Assembly: GCA_028023455.1 (NCBI GenBank)
Contig: JAQFVV010012435.1
Coordinates: forward strand, 3,536,001-3,600,000
Direction of reading: 5' to 3'
DNA: 64,000 nt
DNA from: Epiperipatus broadwayi
Taxonomy: Eukaryota; Onychophora; Udeonychophora; Euonychophora; Peripatidae
The position numbers and the translations under genes were made by a program. Below the pieces are notes generated by a model, which was given only the letters and a program-made list of their open reading frames with translations, did no database searches and was not told where the DNA came from. How positions within the stretch are numbered: the stretch's first letter is position 1; each line of letters begins with the position of its first letter. Of the stretch, positions 36,225 to 47,713 are shown one piece after another.

Positions 36225-36302
36225 GGTGACAGAGTTGAACTGTGGTCCTTGGACTCCTTACTCCTGAGTCCAACTGTCTGTCATTTCCCAAACCATTCAG
36301 GG
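36225..36302 (-). repeat. tRNA-like SINE fragment
   Basis: The - strand has a tRNA-like layout: 'CTGAATGGTTTGGGAAATGA' (A-box-like), 'GGACTCAGGAGTAAGGAGTC' hairpin (anticodon arm), then 'CACAGTTCAACTCTG' (B-box-like). A similar fragment is at 36640-36735. Low confidence, since no tail or target-site duplication is seen. Confidence 0.35.
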
Positions 36303-36844
36303 TAATATATTTGAAGTTGTATAAAATTAATTAACTGATAACAACAGTTAAAACAAAGTATTAAATACTTACACTGAAATAAAAGTTTTATATCTTCACA
36401 GAGCATATGAGATTTTAAATTATGAAAATATGTATGAATATATTTATATAATGATAAGTAAATAATTACTACATATCTTATTTCATAACAAAAGAATAGT
36501 CAATCAATATAAGATCAGTGTTGAAAAAGGTTTGATTCATCGGATTTTCAACTGCTTGATCAATTTTCAATCTTGTTTTAATCTCTAATTAAAAATAGTT
36601 AAATGCACATTTGTAAACAATGTTGAGTTTATTATGAACCAGCAACCTGAAAAACAAATTTCAAGACCATATGGTACCAAATTCAAACCTCCAATCATGG
36701 TGTCAATAGATGGATATTCTATCCACTACCTATAATGTTGTCATATATATGTGCTTATATCCTTATATGTAAATCGTATATTGACTGACTTAATTTAAAA
36801 TGGTTAAAATAGTTTTTCTTAATAAATTTGTACTCATATCAAAG

Positions 36845-36992
36845 ACCTAGAAAGATACCACGTGTGAAATAGATGGAAGAAACAAAGAAGTTCGCTGATA
36901 TAATCTGGCAAAGAGAGATTAGCGATTGGAGTCAGAGAGCTTCATGTTGTAGTGAATAAATGATTGAAAATGATGACGATGATCAAATTTGC
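36845..36992 (+). pseudogene. LINE (RTE-like) 3' end fragment
   Basis: 'DGRNKEV', 'YNLAKRD' and 'RLESESFML' in nearby frames match the last part of RTE-type ORFs (RPxxRW-x-EEIKK...W..LAQDR..W..). The fragment is followed by a 'GATGATGACGATGAT'-like tail near 36965-36990. Only the 3' end is present, as expected from 5' truncation. Confidence 0.55.
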
Positions 36993-37811
36993 TAAATATA
37001 ACATTTCTAAATTGTTAAAGGTAGCTAACTATTCTAAGGTTTTTTTCAGTATTAACTAAGTTATATATCCATTATACAGGTTCTGGACATGATCTAATCA
37101 CCACCACCATCAGAATTCTTTCTTATAAGAACCAATTTATTAAATAGGCTTAAACATTAATTATTATATATATATTTAAAATAAAATGTCGGTAGATGTC
37201 ATTTGAAGTACTTAGACATCGACATTCACATACTTTTAATTTTTTTAAATTTGATTTATTGTTTTTCATTAATTTTTTTAAAAATTGATGATAAATATTT
37301 TTCAAAAAACCTCTTCTCGAACCCATTAACATATTCTGTTCTAATAAGAGAAGTCACTCAAGAGTTCCATTATCTATGAATGCCTGCTATATTATTGAAA
37401 TATCAACTTTCTCTTCACTACTGACAGGATTGAAATTGATGAAACTTAAGATCGATCAAATTTATCTAACAATATTCCATTAGCCAGCTTTAAAATAAAT
37501 ATAGATTTAATTTTGTTGTATGCATAAATTTAATATTGATTATTTTAAATTTAAGACTACTCCCGTCACAATAATAGGTCAATTCAGATGAGGTTTTTTT
37601 TTAAGATGATTTTTTATCAGCAAAATTTTATTTCAATATTTTTGTAAAGTACTTTAAGTGTTTTAGTTTTTGTATTTCTTTTTCAAATCTACTATAACAA
37701 TTGGCGTATAATTATGTTTAAATGGTTAATTTTGGGAAAATCAACTATTTTGCAAATGTTAACTTTTTTTCTTTTAATTAAAAGTAGTTGACAAAAAATT
37801 ACTCTACTTTG

Positions 37812-38428
37812 TTATAAATTTCGATATTTTATTTCTAAAGCAATGTAATAAACAAATACGCTGGCCATCCAGAGAAAGCTTTAATAATGTTAATTAAGTC
37901 ATAGTGATATGTTTAGCATGCTTTCGACTTGAAAAGGTCATAAAAGTACCAGTAATTGTTCTTGTAACACATATGTTGATTTGAGAGTTTCGAATAAAAA
38001 GCCATCTTAGGCACTAGGTGGCAATCCATTTTATAAAGCTGTAAATGTAATTATAAATTTCGATGCTTTAACTCTAAAGAAATGTAATAAACAAATAAGC
38101 AGGACAGTATGCTAAACACACCATACTTAATTAACATTATTAAAGTTTTGTTTTATACATCCTGCATATTTGTTTATTACATTTCTTTAGACATAAAGCA
38201 TCAAATTTTATAATTATAATTACAGCTTCATAAAATGGATTTCCAACTAATGCATAAGACAGCTTTTAAAACCCTCAAGATAACATATGACTACAAGAAT
38301 AATTATTGCTAGGTTTATAACTATTTCAAGTTAAATGCTTGCTAAGCACATCATGCTTAATCAATGTTATTAGAGCTTTGTTCTATATATCCTGTGTATT
38401 CATTTATTACTCTATTTAGATGCTTAAA
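37812..38428. repeat. Family E inverted repeat, arms about 300 bp
   Basis: The sequence 37812-38110 is repeated in inverted orientation at 38120-38428 with moderate divergence. Landmarks are 'CTAAAGAAATGTAATAAACA' and its complement 'GTTTATTACATTTCTTTAG' (38168), and 'CATTTTATAAAGCTGTAA' with its complement at 38220. The sub-block with 'AATGTAATAAACAAAT' also occurs twice directly (37842 and 38082). No hammerhead core or ORF seen. Confidence 0.8.
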
Positions 38429-39052
38429 ATATACTAAATACTTTTAATTATGATCTAAACCACTTTTTCCTTTTATAAACAAAAAAATAACCTATCTGAA
38501 AGTGTAATTGTCACAATCATGCACATTTTGGCTGAAACAGTCTCATTTAGATCAGCAGCATGCAACATATGGGTCACAACTCTCAAGGAGTTGCAGAAAA
38601 ATTGTGGGGGTTTTGAATTTTTTGAGAAGTTCCTATGAGATAATAAACTTTTAATTGAAAAAAAACAAAAACCTAGACACTATTGAAAAATACATAAGAA
38701 CTGCTCAACTCATTATTATGTGACTGACCACTTTTGTATTTAAACACATCCTTCTTTATATGCCAATTCACTATGTATAAACAGCACAGGATAATGGCAC
38801 TTTACTTATATTGCTCTCATTTCTCTTATTAACTCTCAGGGTTTTGTTATTCATGCTAGTATCTTTCTAATGTTGACACATGGTACTACTATGTTGCTGA
38901 ATGTATACATTTTCTAAAACAGTCTAAAAATTGTAATTGTTACAAATCAATATATCTACTAAAAATCAAGTATTATTACACATTTTTTTTTGAATATGCA
39001 ATTTTTTTTAAAATTCTTCTATCAAACCATATGTACTGAAATATAATATATA

Positions 39053-39395
39053 TATATGATAAACAAAAATGCAAGTTAAAAAACTTGCTAACACTTGTAT
39101 TTATGTCCACAGATGGCGTTCTACCAAAAACACCGATCAAGCGTATGTTTCGTTTACATAAACGTCAGAGTAGTTAGTATTCACTATCTCTAACTATAAT
39201 TCCACTTTCAGATCATGATTTCAAGCTACTTGCTATCGTCAGTGAAAGACAGGAATAAAGAAACTAGATCTAAATACAAACTCTGAGCGTTTATGAAACA
39301 ATTTCTATTCAGCTTGCAAGCGTGAATTTTTTAGACACGTAATGTCTTCAAACTCAGCATAGCAAACCAGATAGCTATATGGGTCTGATCTATAT
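39053..39395. repeat. Family D repeat, single-unit copy
   Basis: About 340 bp flanked by (TA)n on both sides, starting 'GATAAACAAAAATGCAAG' and ending '...ATATGGGTCTGATC'. It contains one hammerhead on the - strand. The left 130 bp match the 28.5 kb copy closely. The right part 'CTCTGAGCGTTTATGAAAC' weakly mirrors the left arm, so partial inverted symmetry is present. The ends 'AACTAGATCTAAATAC' and 'AGCTATATGGG' are shared with families C and 47.8 kb, linking C and D. Confidence 0.85.
39205..39248 (-). ncRNA. Type I hammerhead ribozyme, family D, second copy
   Basis: On the - strand: CTTTCA (39248-39243), CTGACGA (39242-39236), TAGC-AAGTA-GCTT, GAAA (39222-39219), TCATGA, triplet ATC, cleavage between 39211 and 39210, TGAAAG (39210-39205). 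Identical to 28689-28732 apart from one loop base in stem II. Conservation of the 44-nt core between copies that differ elsewhere is the main argument that it is functional. Confidence 0.85.
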
Positions 39396-39589
39396 ATATA
39401 TTTGTATGTGGTAAAATGACTTTTATGGTTACTATTCCTATATGCTTATAATAGGATGATAATGCTTTATGGTCATGTAAAATTTCAGTTTGTGTATTGG
39501 GGTTGCAAGTATAAAATAGTTGTGCACTACTGATTTAGTTGGTTCTGGCTACAGAACATATTTGATTACTTATTTATAAAAAGTACCCT

Positions 39590-39662
39590 GTGTGATTTGG
39601 TGCAATTGGTAGAATGTCCAACCTGGGGTTTGGGAAGTCCCAGAATAAAGCTATTAGATTTT
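39590..39662 (+). repeat. tRNA-like SINE fragment
   Basis: 'TGTGATTTGGTGCAATTGG' resembles a tRNA 5' arm and A box, and 'CCTGGGGTTTGGGAAGTCCC' is a hairpin in the anticodon-to-variable position. It ends at a T11 tract. No B box is clear. Confidence 0.35.
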
Positions 39663-40583
39663 TTTTTTTTTGGTACAAAATAAAAATAGTAATTTAGATC
39701 ATAATTTAAAACCTTTAATTTAAATAAAATAAAAATAAATAATCAAGTAGTTTTATTTTTTGATGTTCATAAGAGGGATGAGTTCCAAAATTGCCAGAAC
39801 TGGAATTGATTCAAAGACCTTGCACTCCAGAAACTGATACTGTATCTCTGCACTTAACCATGCAGGAGTAATAATTAGTTTCTTGAGCACGAGTTGAAAA
39901 GAGTATAATTTTATACATATGTTTAATTGTGATATGGATATATTTAATCATTAAAAAATTAAAGTATATATATCATAATATAAAAAAAATTATTAATAGC
40001 AGGTATATTATTCTTATATATTCTCCTTTACTTTTTTTGCATTTTGTCATATATATTACTTTTTTTTATAAATCTCCCCATATATACTTTAATGCAATTT
40101 TTATATTATTTTTCTAAGAATTTCGACTGTCCTGCAATCTTCATCAGAGTTTTTTATTAAGGCTTCAGGATAGTCAAAACTGTTAAAAAAATAAAGGAGG
40201 AATTATATAAAAATTGAATTAAAGTGTATATGAGGAGATTTATAAAAAATTAATACAGATGTAAATACTAATTGTTTAGAGGCTATATGTAATTATACAA
40301 TTATGTTAATATCTAAACATTTTGAAGTTTTAAAAGTAAAGATTTAAATGATTAGTTAAAAGCAAAGCTTATTATTTCAATTGGCAGAAAATAATAATAA
40401 TAATAATGAGTAGATCATGTGACATTTAGACACCACTTGAAATATTACTTTTAGCTACTTAAGTATTTAGATTAATGTAGTAAACACTACCAATTAATTT
40501 TTAACTTAGTATTTTAAACATTGAATAAAGAAAGTTTAAAGAGGAATTCTTGACACAATCTTAAAAATAATGTTGGATTAGTG

Positions 40584-40667
40584 AATATATATATATATAT
40601 AAGGATGTTAGAGCCCCCATTCTTATATATATATATATATATAAGGATGTTAGAGCCCCCATTCTTA
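40584..40667. repeat. 42-bp tandem duplication with TA runs
   Basis: 'AGGATGTTAGAGCCCCCATT' preceded by (TA)n occurs twice in a row, apparently by slippage in the TA run. Confidence 0.9.
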
Positions 40668-40699
40668 ATTTATTTTCTCTTACAGATGGTGTTAATGCA

Positions 40700-41480
40700 T
40701 TATATATCAATAATCTGAAAAGTGTGACCAGAAAAAAAGCATATATGTATGGTTTAATCTATGGCTACATGAAATAAGATGCACCTTTATCCACAGAATG
40801 TCATCATCTCTATAAGAAAAAAAGTTTTTATTATTTTTATCTTTTAGCTACACTGGATAAGATTAAAGTTTAATGCTCAGGAACAGACATTTTAAGTAAT
40901 CTTTGTATTAAAAGTTCAATTAATTTTTGTCATTGCTATGCATACTAATGTGTCAAAAGCATGGAAAATTTCCGAAAGAAAAAGTGGAAGAAAGATATCT
41001 ATTTGTTAGAATCTGCTAAAATGTGAATTCAGTTAAGCAAAACAATGGTATCATATCACATAAGTTTTAGCAAGAACTGGTTTTAATACACCTGGGACAA
41101 GATCAATCATCTTTAGATACATGACTACTAATAAACAAAGTCAGAATTTTTTAATGTGTTTGTGACATTCAGACCTAATTTATAGATATATTAGTTTTAA
41201 AAAGTTTATGTTGTAATATTTATATTACAAAAAGTATCCAAAAGAAAAACAGAATGTAGAAAATTATTTTAAACCACTTTCAACATTATTGATTTTAAAT
41301 AAATGTAATAAATAGTTATATGCTTTTCATCTCAAATCTATAATTTAAGTAATTAGAAAAAAAGATAGTTTTTTTTTATAATCAATAAAGCTAATTAAAT
41401 ACATTGAAATAAAAAAATGTAATTGCTTGTTGAAATCAAATTTTAGCAAAAAAAAATTCAATTGAAAATTATTTTACAAA
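40700..41480. other. AT-rich spacer
   Basis: No feature recognised. Confidence 0.5.
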
Positions 41481-41485
41481 GTAAA

Positions 41486-41590
41486 GCATTGCTGGTCAAG
41501 AGGTCAGAACAGCCACCTTACAAGTAGTTGTCCTGGGTTATTGGGTTAACTTCCCGGCCGATGCTATGACACATGAGAAAAAAAAAGTAA
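41486..41590 (+). repeat. tRNA-derived SINE with short target-site duplication
   Basis: 'GCATTGCTGGTCAAGAGGTC' (A box), 'TGGGTTAACTTCCC' (mutated B box), 'GGCCGATGCTATGACACATG', then an A tail. 'AAGTAAA' precedes the SINE (41479-41485) and follows the A tail (about 41586-41592), a likely target-site duplication. Confidence 0.8.
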
Positions 41591-42287
41591 AGTAAATGCT
41601 GCTGAAATATGTTTTTTTAATTAGAGATGCCATCTATTGACCAAAATTAATATTAAAATTTGGACTACCTAAACAATAAAAGCATTGTATCTTTACAAAG
41701 TCCAACAAGAATAAATATGTTCTTGGATATAATAAATATTGTCAATGAACTTGAAAATTTCACTTCTCTGAAATAATAGGAGATTAAAAAAAGAATTAAC
41801 ACCATTTTATATTTTTAAAACATTTTAAATAATTTATTGTAAATGAAATCAAATTTATAAAAAAAGCAAATGGTAGCAATTTATTTTAAATTGTACTTGT
41901 GAAGTAATTTTTATGGGAGTTGATGTGAAATAGTTTTCATATAGATTGGAGCTATATTATTAGAAATCCTTTTAAGTTGATATGTATGTGGTAATGACTT
42001 AAGTTAGAATGCATTTCTACACAAATGTTATTATATATTATATATAATAGTTTGGAATATTTTGCAAAGAAATTAAATTAAAATAGCATTAAACGAGCAA
42101 AAGATTTTTAGTTATTTCTGTATTCAAATCAGTTTTAACTAAGTGATTTCTATATTACCAGTGTTGATTATGAACTGCTTAATAAAATGAATTACAGTAC
42201 ATTAACTCATAACTTTTGATGCTTGGAAAATCATGTATGAAAAAAATTTACTGCTTTACCAATGGATTATGCTTTAGTTAGGGAATG

Positions 42288-42289
<2 letters not shown>

Positions 42290-42367
<78 letters not shown>
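42290..42367. repeat. (TA)n microsatellite, 78 bp
   Basis: Uninterrupted TA repeat. Confidence 0.98.
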
Positions 42368-42369
<2 letters not shown>

Positions 42370-42370
<1 letters not shown>

Positions 42371-43850
42371 TAAGATAATATAAACTTTCTTACTTTAATA
42401 TTAAGCAAGTGAAATCTTTTTAAAGTACAATAAAATTTAAGCCTATTCTGATTTTTGGTTAGTGATGTTAGAGCTTAGTACAGCGGATGAAAGCAATTCC
42501 CTTGAAACTGATCCTGTGAGTCTTGTTATTCTTCTGGTTTATGATCAGAATTAAATAAAGTATCTATTTTTAACTGGTCTGCACTATTTTTTTATACTAG
42601 AGGCATTACTCATATCATTTAAATATTTACCTAGGAAAACATCAATGTCTACTTTTGATATTATAAACTGTTTATTTCATCTCAAAAATCTGAACAATTA
42701 AAAATCAGTTAATAATATTTTGTAATGAAGTCATCACTGTTTATCACCTAGATACAAGAAAAAGTATATTGCTATAATACTAACAATGTTACAGATATTG
42801 AAAGATTTTCAAGTTTGCATTAGATAAAAGTCTTTTACCAATTGTAGGTGCTAATGATGATTTAACATTCAGTGCCCTACTGTGATTTTTTTTTATTTTT
42901 AAAATTATTTTATTTGAAAAAATAAACTAAAGATTAAAAATATTTTTAGCAGCAGTTATTGTGAGATATCATAAAGTTCTCTATCTTTTAAAAAAGGTGA
43001 AAGTAAATTTTGAGCTCAACATCCTCTAAGATGTGACACCTCTACTATCAATGTTAAAGATTGCATTGCATTAAAATTATCTTCTTTACAAACATTGTCT
43101 TAACATTTACTCACTAATTCTGATCAATTTAAAATCTTCCTCTAATTAATAATAGCAAAATATCTATATCAGTACTAGATTATGAGATGAGTTATTCATG
43201 AATCCTAAGTCTACTTATGACTTGAAAAAATGTTCAAGGTTCGTAGGCTTGAATTTAAACCTATGATGTGAGCATGGAGTTAAATTAAATAAATATTTTG
43301 TTTTTATATGATATCAATAACAATAATAAATAGACAATATGCGTTATTTTTAACGAACAACAATTTTGGTGAAGGATAAATAACTTTTAAAAGTGCCATG
43401 AATAACAAATAGCAATAAAGGCAGCTGTAAATGTGTGGCAAAAAATTATCAAACCCTACAGCTAAACAATTATTCAAATATTTATATTAATACTATATGG
43501 AGAATTATCTCATCTTTTACATTTATTAAACATTATAATTATTCATCATTATATATTTATCACTTGATTATTTACTCTGAAAGTTGTAAAATGGATAGAA
43601 ATAGCTCTGAATAGTTAATTAAAAATTGATTTAGGTTTAAATTAAATTGCCATAATAGCCTTTTTAACCTAAATATTGATTCATCTAGCTAAAGTTGTTC
43701 ACAGTAATTCCCTATATAAATTCTTAAAGTGAGTTACAAAGTGAGTGTATGCTTATTATAAATCAATTATAAAACAGAATTCAATTATTTGCATTAACAG
43801 TATTTGATGACCATTAAGCATCACATGATCACTATCTTATACTAGCACAT
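42370..43850. other. AT-rich region without genes
   Basis: No gene recognised. A possible tRNA-like fragment with a weak B box lies at 43190-43290. Confidence 0.5.
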
Positions 43851-43857
43851 AATTGTT

Positions 43858-44263
43858 TATAAACAAAGCAAAACTCTCCATACAGTATTGCCACCCTGTG
43901 CCAACCAGAGTAATCAATGAATGCCAGAAGGCTTGTGCATAAAATTCCTATCTAATGCCTACTCATCCAATATCCCCAGACTAGTTTCTGGCTTGTGGCC
44001 ATCGTCAGTGAGGAGCTTTGGATCTGAGAGCACTGGACCTAGATCTTAGGATCTAATGGAATCCTCCAGCACCCACCTTTTATCTCTACTTAACTACAAA
44101 ACTATGAGAATGAAATTGAAAACACAAAAATATTTTCAATCTAAGCTCAATAGCTTATATAGTCATATATAGGGATTTTATGCACAAGCCTTCTGGCATT
44201 CATTGATTACTCTGGTTGGCACAGGGTGGCAATACTGTATGGAGAGTTTTGCTTTGTTTATAG
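43858..44263. repeat. Family C foldback with hammerhead in its loop
   Basis: Arms of about 93 bp (43858-43950 and 44171-44263) are inverted copies with one visible mismatch. The 220-bp loop holds a hammerhead on the - strand. 'AGTATTTGATGAC' occurs just right of the right arm and also about 60 bp left of the left arm (43799), which may mark a flanking duplication. No ORF. Confidence 0.9.
43973..44014 (-). ncRNA. Type I hammerhead ribozyme, family C
   Basis: On the - strand: TCCTCA (44014-44009), CTGACGA (44008-44002), stem II TGGC-CACAA-GCCA (four pairs), GAAA (43988-43985), CTAG, triplet GTC, cleavage between 43979 and 43978, TGGGGA (43978-43973). Stem I has five Watson-Crick pairs and one G-T. 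Helix III is ACTAGT, self-complementary, leaving a 2-nt loop at best. Stem II is the strongest among the copies. Confidence 0.85.
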
Positions 44264-44299
44264 TATTTGATGACTATATTAGGCACTATAATACACACT

Positions 44300-45500
44300 C
44301 TTTGCGATTTAGTTCAATGGTAATGTGTTGTGTTTAAGAGTTAAAGACCTCTCAATTAAAACTCCAAATTGGTACTTCAAGTGCTCAAACAACAAATGGC
44401 TTTTCACACAATTATTTTATATATTGATTATAAATAATTTTAATTATTCGTTATGATTTTTTATTTGTTTCATTTATGTTATTTATACATTTATTTTATC
44501 GTTATTATTTTTTAATCAATGTCAAAATTAGTTTTTTTTAGCAAAATATATAAAGTCTTTATCCCTTCCTAAAATTAACTGAATTAAAGAAATAAAATTC
44601 CCATTATGATTTTAAAGTGCTATTAGTATCTATTACATTGAATCTATATTTTAGTAGATATTATACATATTTAAAATTATTTTTGAATTATTAATAACTT
44701 TAATATCTTTTTGAAAGATGTACTATTTTATTTAAATATTCATTACATTAGTTTTCTCTTTTCATACAATAGAAGAACTTATGTAATATTAATTAAAACA
44801 AGTTGAAAATAATTTTTAAAAAAATAAAATAAAATTAAGAAAAAAGTTTTCATATTTTTATTTTTCTAAATAAAATGAGAAACAGGATGATATTATTAAT
44901 AATTAATTTTAAAATTTACAAAAGCTATCTTTTGCCAGCTTATGCTTGAAGAAAATACTTAATATTTTATTAATTCGCGAAAATGTTAAGATGAACAGAA
45001 GTTTCAATTGTACTGAGATTTAGAAGTAAAATTAGTGTATTTTTTTTAAAAACAAAATACACAATGTACATTCAAATCTGGTTTACATGTTTATTTTGAA
45101 ATATTAGCTTTATATAAAAATGATATGGATTTTTTGGATATAAATTTTAACACGATTATTAATAAAAGTAGGAGTTTGTCTTTAGTCGTGATTATAATCT
45201 TTATTATATCTAATTAAGTAAAAATCTTAATAAATATTAACAAACGAAAATATTTTTGTAAAACTCTAAAATTTAGAAGTATCTAACATTTATTTCATTA
45301 CTATTCAATTTTACTTTTAATTAACATTTGAACAATGTATGAAATAAATTCGTTATTATAAAAGTGCAGATTTCTTTTGATTTCAGTAAAATCAATTTAT
45401 TTTTCTTTTTGTGAAAATAACTGACAAGAAGAACACCTGAAAGCACTTTTTTTATAAAAACTTTCTAATAAAAAAAAATTACTTATATGTTTATTATAAA
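44300..45500. other. AT-rich spacer
   Basis: Only a weak tRNA-like stretch at 44306-44380 (A-box-like TTTAGTTCAATGG). Otherwise nothing recognised. Confidence 0.5.
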
Positions 45501-45511
45501 ATACACAATCG

Positions 45512-45700
45512 TACTGTCAGTAGTCAGGCTAGCAACAACTGAAGACGAGAGGAAAATAATACCTCTCAAAACGTTGTGCATATACTAACCTGTTTGATGT
45601 GTTACTACTAACAGTTGAATGTATTTAGAATATTTAAATAAAGTAAAAATGTTCTAAAGACATTCAATACTCATATTAGATGAGGGAAATAGTCCAATAT
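45512..45700 (+). repeat. Family B repeat, single-unit copy
   Basis: Contains CTGAAGA, then GAGAGG-AAAATAATA-CCTCTC (a perfect 6-bp stem), then AAAACGTTGTGC (45539-45575), followed by the 'ACTAACCTGTTTGATG' and 'ACATTCAATACTCATATTA' tail shared with the dimers at 21.3 and 22.3 kb. This gives the cleanest stem of the family, though GAAA reads AAAA here. Confidence 0.75.
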
Positions 45701-45783
45701 AAAAATACAAGTAAAACACCATCATCACAAACCTTCAGGACAACACTGATAACTAATGAATAAATATTTCTCATGTTAGTCTT

Positions 45784-45892
45784 GCATTGTTAGCCGAGAG
45801 GTATCGCAGCCGCCATGCAATCAAGTAGTTGCTTGCAGACGGTTGAGGGTTCGCGTCCCGGCCGTTGCTATGATGTATGAAAAAAAAAAAAA
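45784..45892 (+). repeat. tRNA-derived SINE
   Basis: 'GCATTGTTAGCCGAGAGGT' (A box), 'GAGGGTTCGCGTCCC' (good B box), 'GGCCGTTGCTATGATGTATG' and an A13 tail. 'TCATGTTA' occurs 6 bp before it and just after the tail (45771 and 45895), a probable target-site duplication. Confidence 0.85.
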
Positions 45893-46573
45893 TTTCATGT
45901 TACCATTTGAATTTTTTTTGGTTTTAATTTTTTTTAATCAATTAATAATTAAAGTAATATATATATATATATGATTGATTTTCAATTTTTTAAATAAAAA
46001 CTATAATATATGTAATGTTTGCAGATCAATTTTACATTTTATATGTAATAAATATACTTATAAAAGAAAAAAATAGCCTTTAATGCTCTGCAAGGTAAAG
46101 TTATTTCTAATACTAACCTAGAGAAGGACAGTTTTGCAAAAGCCAATATTAATAGCTTGCTAATAGTGACGTGATGAATGTTTGATAGGATTTTTTTTAT
46201 CCTTTTTTATTTCCTAGCACTGATTAACTAGACACCTTGTTACCAACCAGTATTAGGTGTTTAGTTAATCTGCTTTCAAACTCAAATTATTAGATAAGCT
46301 ATTATAGCACTACAAATTATCTCATTAATAAATGTAGTCTATCAATTCTGATAACCATATCTAGCTCCAATTAACATTTAATAAGATTACTTAAATATAT
46401 ACATATTTCAAGGATTTTTTCTTCTTAAAGTTAATATGGCAGATACTTGTGTGTGACTGACTATTCTCACTGCTGATAATCACACACATATATAAATATA
46501 AAAAACGTAAAATGTTAAAAAATTAAGTTAGATATCACATGATTTAATTTTAATAAAGCTTGTATTTACAAAT

Positions 46574-46676
46574 ATTATATATAGAGCTTGCAACTGATGA
46601 TGCCAGAAGCAGAAACCAGTCTGGAGTTGAGGATGTTCTCAAGGCTTGATAAGAGCTTATTTTGCGAGCTCTATAT
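46574..46676 (+). repeat. Small foldback with a hammerhead-like centre
   Basis: The ends 'TATATAGAGCTTGCAA' (46579) and 'TTGCGAGCTCTATATA' (46659) are inverted copies with one mismatch. Between them is a hammerhead-like core on the + strand. At about 100 bp this is the shortest of the hammerhead foldbacks, and its arms directly extend the stem I side. Confidence 0.7.
46588..46632 (+). ncRNA. Hammerhead-like core, diverged
   Basis: CTGATGA (46594-46600), stem II TGC-CAGAA-GCA, GAAA (46612-46615), CCAG, triplet GTC, cleavage after 46621. The core bases are intact, but stem I adjacent to it (CAA against TGG) pairs poorly and helix III ACCAGT is no longer self-complementary. Related to family C by order and motif. 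Confidence 0.6.
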
Positions 46677-46699
46677 ATAACATAAAAAATGTATATGGC

Positions 46700-47700
46700 T
46701 TTATTGCTTGGAAGTTCATAAAAATTTCAGCACCACAACAATAAGTGTCAGAATCAATCCTAGGATCTTTTGAACTCACATCAGATGCTTTCCTAACAGT
46801 GCCAATATGTACATATTTATTTATAACACATTATATTTTAAAATGGAATGTTATCTTTATCAAATTATTGAATATAGTTTAATTTTGTGATGACAAAATG
46901 CTGTTTGTAGTTTAAAGCAGTGGTTAAAATCGTTGACTGAAGAAGCAAAGTATGTCATCAAATTTCCATTAAGTAAAAAAAAACCCCAGTTTGGTAGTTG
47001 GGCTTAGTGAGCTTTTTGAAGATCACATGATCACTTAAAAAAGAAATTGCATAAATACAAAATTCATTTAATGACTTTATTCCTCAGGAGTTCATAAAAA
47101 GTTTGACCCTGTAAATGCCATAACTATAATGGGTTTGAAGTATTTATACCCCGAAGTCTGGCCCTTTCACACTGCACCACTTAGGCAAGCATACGACACA
47201 TGAAAAGAATAATCTTTAATAATAATAAAGTCAATATTATTGCTACAGTTCTTCTTTGTCAATTGTTTCATTAAATAAATTACTTTTGAATGCATTCAAT
47301 AGATTATTTTCAAATGCAAAGATATGTGTGAATATCATAGTATTAAAACTATAACTTCATAATAAAGATATATAAAATGTTATACTTTTTTTAGTAAATA
47401 TAGAGGACAACTATGATCAAACTTAATTGTAATTTTTAAGAATATAAAATTATGATTTTAGGCAGATTAAGCTATAGCAAACATTTTTGGTGCATTATGC
47501 AATCTCTTATCTTTTTCTACCATTTAACAGGAAATAACTAATTGGCTTCTGAACATCACAAATAAGAGAATCAGGCATTAATAAAATCCATTTAAAATGG
47601 AGGAACTAAATTTATATTAATTTTATTCTTCACCTCTCAAAACAATCAATGTCATAGACATTTTCCTGCTTGTCTATGAATCACTAATGCTTTGTACATG
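46700..47700. other. AT-rich region with tRNA-like scraps
   Basis: Weak tRNA-like fragments on the - strand near 46760-46805 and 47130-47185. Nothing else recognised. Confidence 0.4.
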
Positions 47701-47713
47701 TATAAAGGTGTAT

